The notes under the pieces were generated by a model, which had not been told where the DNA came from, did no database searches, and worked only from the letters and a program-made list of their open reading frames with translations. 30,795 nt of DNA from contig JAKEGO010000007.1 in the NCBI GenBank assembly GCA_022615805.1, positions 1 through 30,795 on the forward strand, written 5' to 3'. Source of the stretch: Thermoplasmata archaeon. GTDB lineage: Archaea > Thermoplasmatota > JAKEGO01. Below, in pieces: positions 30,664 to 30,795 of this stretch (position 1 is the stretch's first letter; every line of letters starts with the position of its first letter). A program made the position numbers and the translations under genes.

Positions 30664-30795
30664 ATGGGAGGCGCAAGCATGGCGGGTGTCAGAGTTCTCG
30701 AGGTCGGGCAGCGCAAGGCTCGGAACCGCAAATACGTCTGGGAGCGCCGCTACATCTGCGCCGATTGCGTGGCGAACATCTTCCACGAGATGATC
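30664..30795 (+). CDS. N-terminus of an unrecognised small protein (partial)
   Basis: The frame runs open from the ATG at 30664 to the right edge, 44 codons, starting MGGASMAGVRVLEVGQRK. It continues with a basic segment (RKARNRKYVWERRY) and a CADC pair (ICADCV) that could be half of a zinc site. ATG at 30679 is an alternative start, but the TATA spacing favours 30664. I do not recognise the family, and the end lies outside the window. Confidence 0.55.
   Translation, partial: MGGASMAGVRVLEVGQRKARNRKYVWERRYICADCVANIFHEMI

Overview
The window looks like part of a high-GC archaeal chromosome, most likely a euryarchaeal lineage in or near Thermoplasmatota. The archaeal markers are clear: MCM helicase, type II archaeal GAPDH, ribosomal protein S8e, SRP19, AlaX, RaSEA (archaeosine synthesis), geranylgeranyl reductase, a GGPP-type prenyl synthase, and TATA boxes about 26-30 bp upstream of start codons. 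The exact lineage is inferred from gene content, not established. No insertion sequence, CRISPR array or rRNA was seen.

Layout. (1) 1-1449: a fragment of an upstream gene, an E2 ubiquitin-conjugating-enzyme homologue and a Rpn11/Csn5-type JAMM protease, all overlapping. This is part of an archaeal ubiquitin-like conjugation and deconjugation operon cut by the left edge. (2) 1539-7605: alaX, a 600-bp G-rich gap, gap with an overlapping 2[4Fe-4S] ferredoxin, ppdK and birA; gap and ppdK suggest glycolytic/gluconeogenic traffic. (3) 7763-11728: a tight three-gene operon made of a PLP fold-type II enzyme with an N-terminal Asn-Gly hexapeptide-repeat tail, a DUF1611 P-loop protein and a PP-loop ATPase resembling MurL-type glutamate epimerases. 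I think this is the least described system in the window, and a D-glutamate or other amino-acid-derived product is a testable guess. (4) 11723-13609, minus: a GNAT acetyltransferase and a sulfatase-fold hydrolase. (5) 13753-17382: geranylgeranyl reductase (plus), then DUF424 and mcm (minus). (6) 17478-20150, minus: a LEA14-like membrane-anchored protein, then cysS-pgp. (7) 20319-22308: a secreted parallel beta-helix protein with a PEF-CTERM-like tail, a gene-poor stretch with a possible tiny membrane protein and a possible structured RNA, and tRNA-Ser(UGA). (8) 22330-23974: a metallo-beta-lactamase-fold protein and RaSEA. (9) 24005-25368, minus: S8e, SRP19 and a three-TM protein with an exported domain. 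(10) 25484-28577, minus: a GlcD-like FAD oxidase, a GlcF/HdrD-like Fe-S protein and a GNAT, coupled by 4-nt overlaps. (11) 28674-30795: a polytopic membrane protein divergent from the prenyl synthase, then the start of an unrecognised Cys-containing protein cut by the right edge.

The genome style is compact. Operons are joined by ATGA, GTGA or TGATG overlaps, and most promoters seem to give leaderless or nearly leaderless mRNAs, which I used to choose several starts. Because GC is high, long spurious open frames lie antisense to almost every real gene; these were left out.
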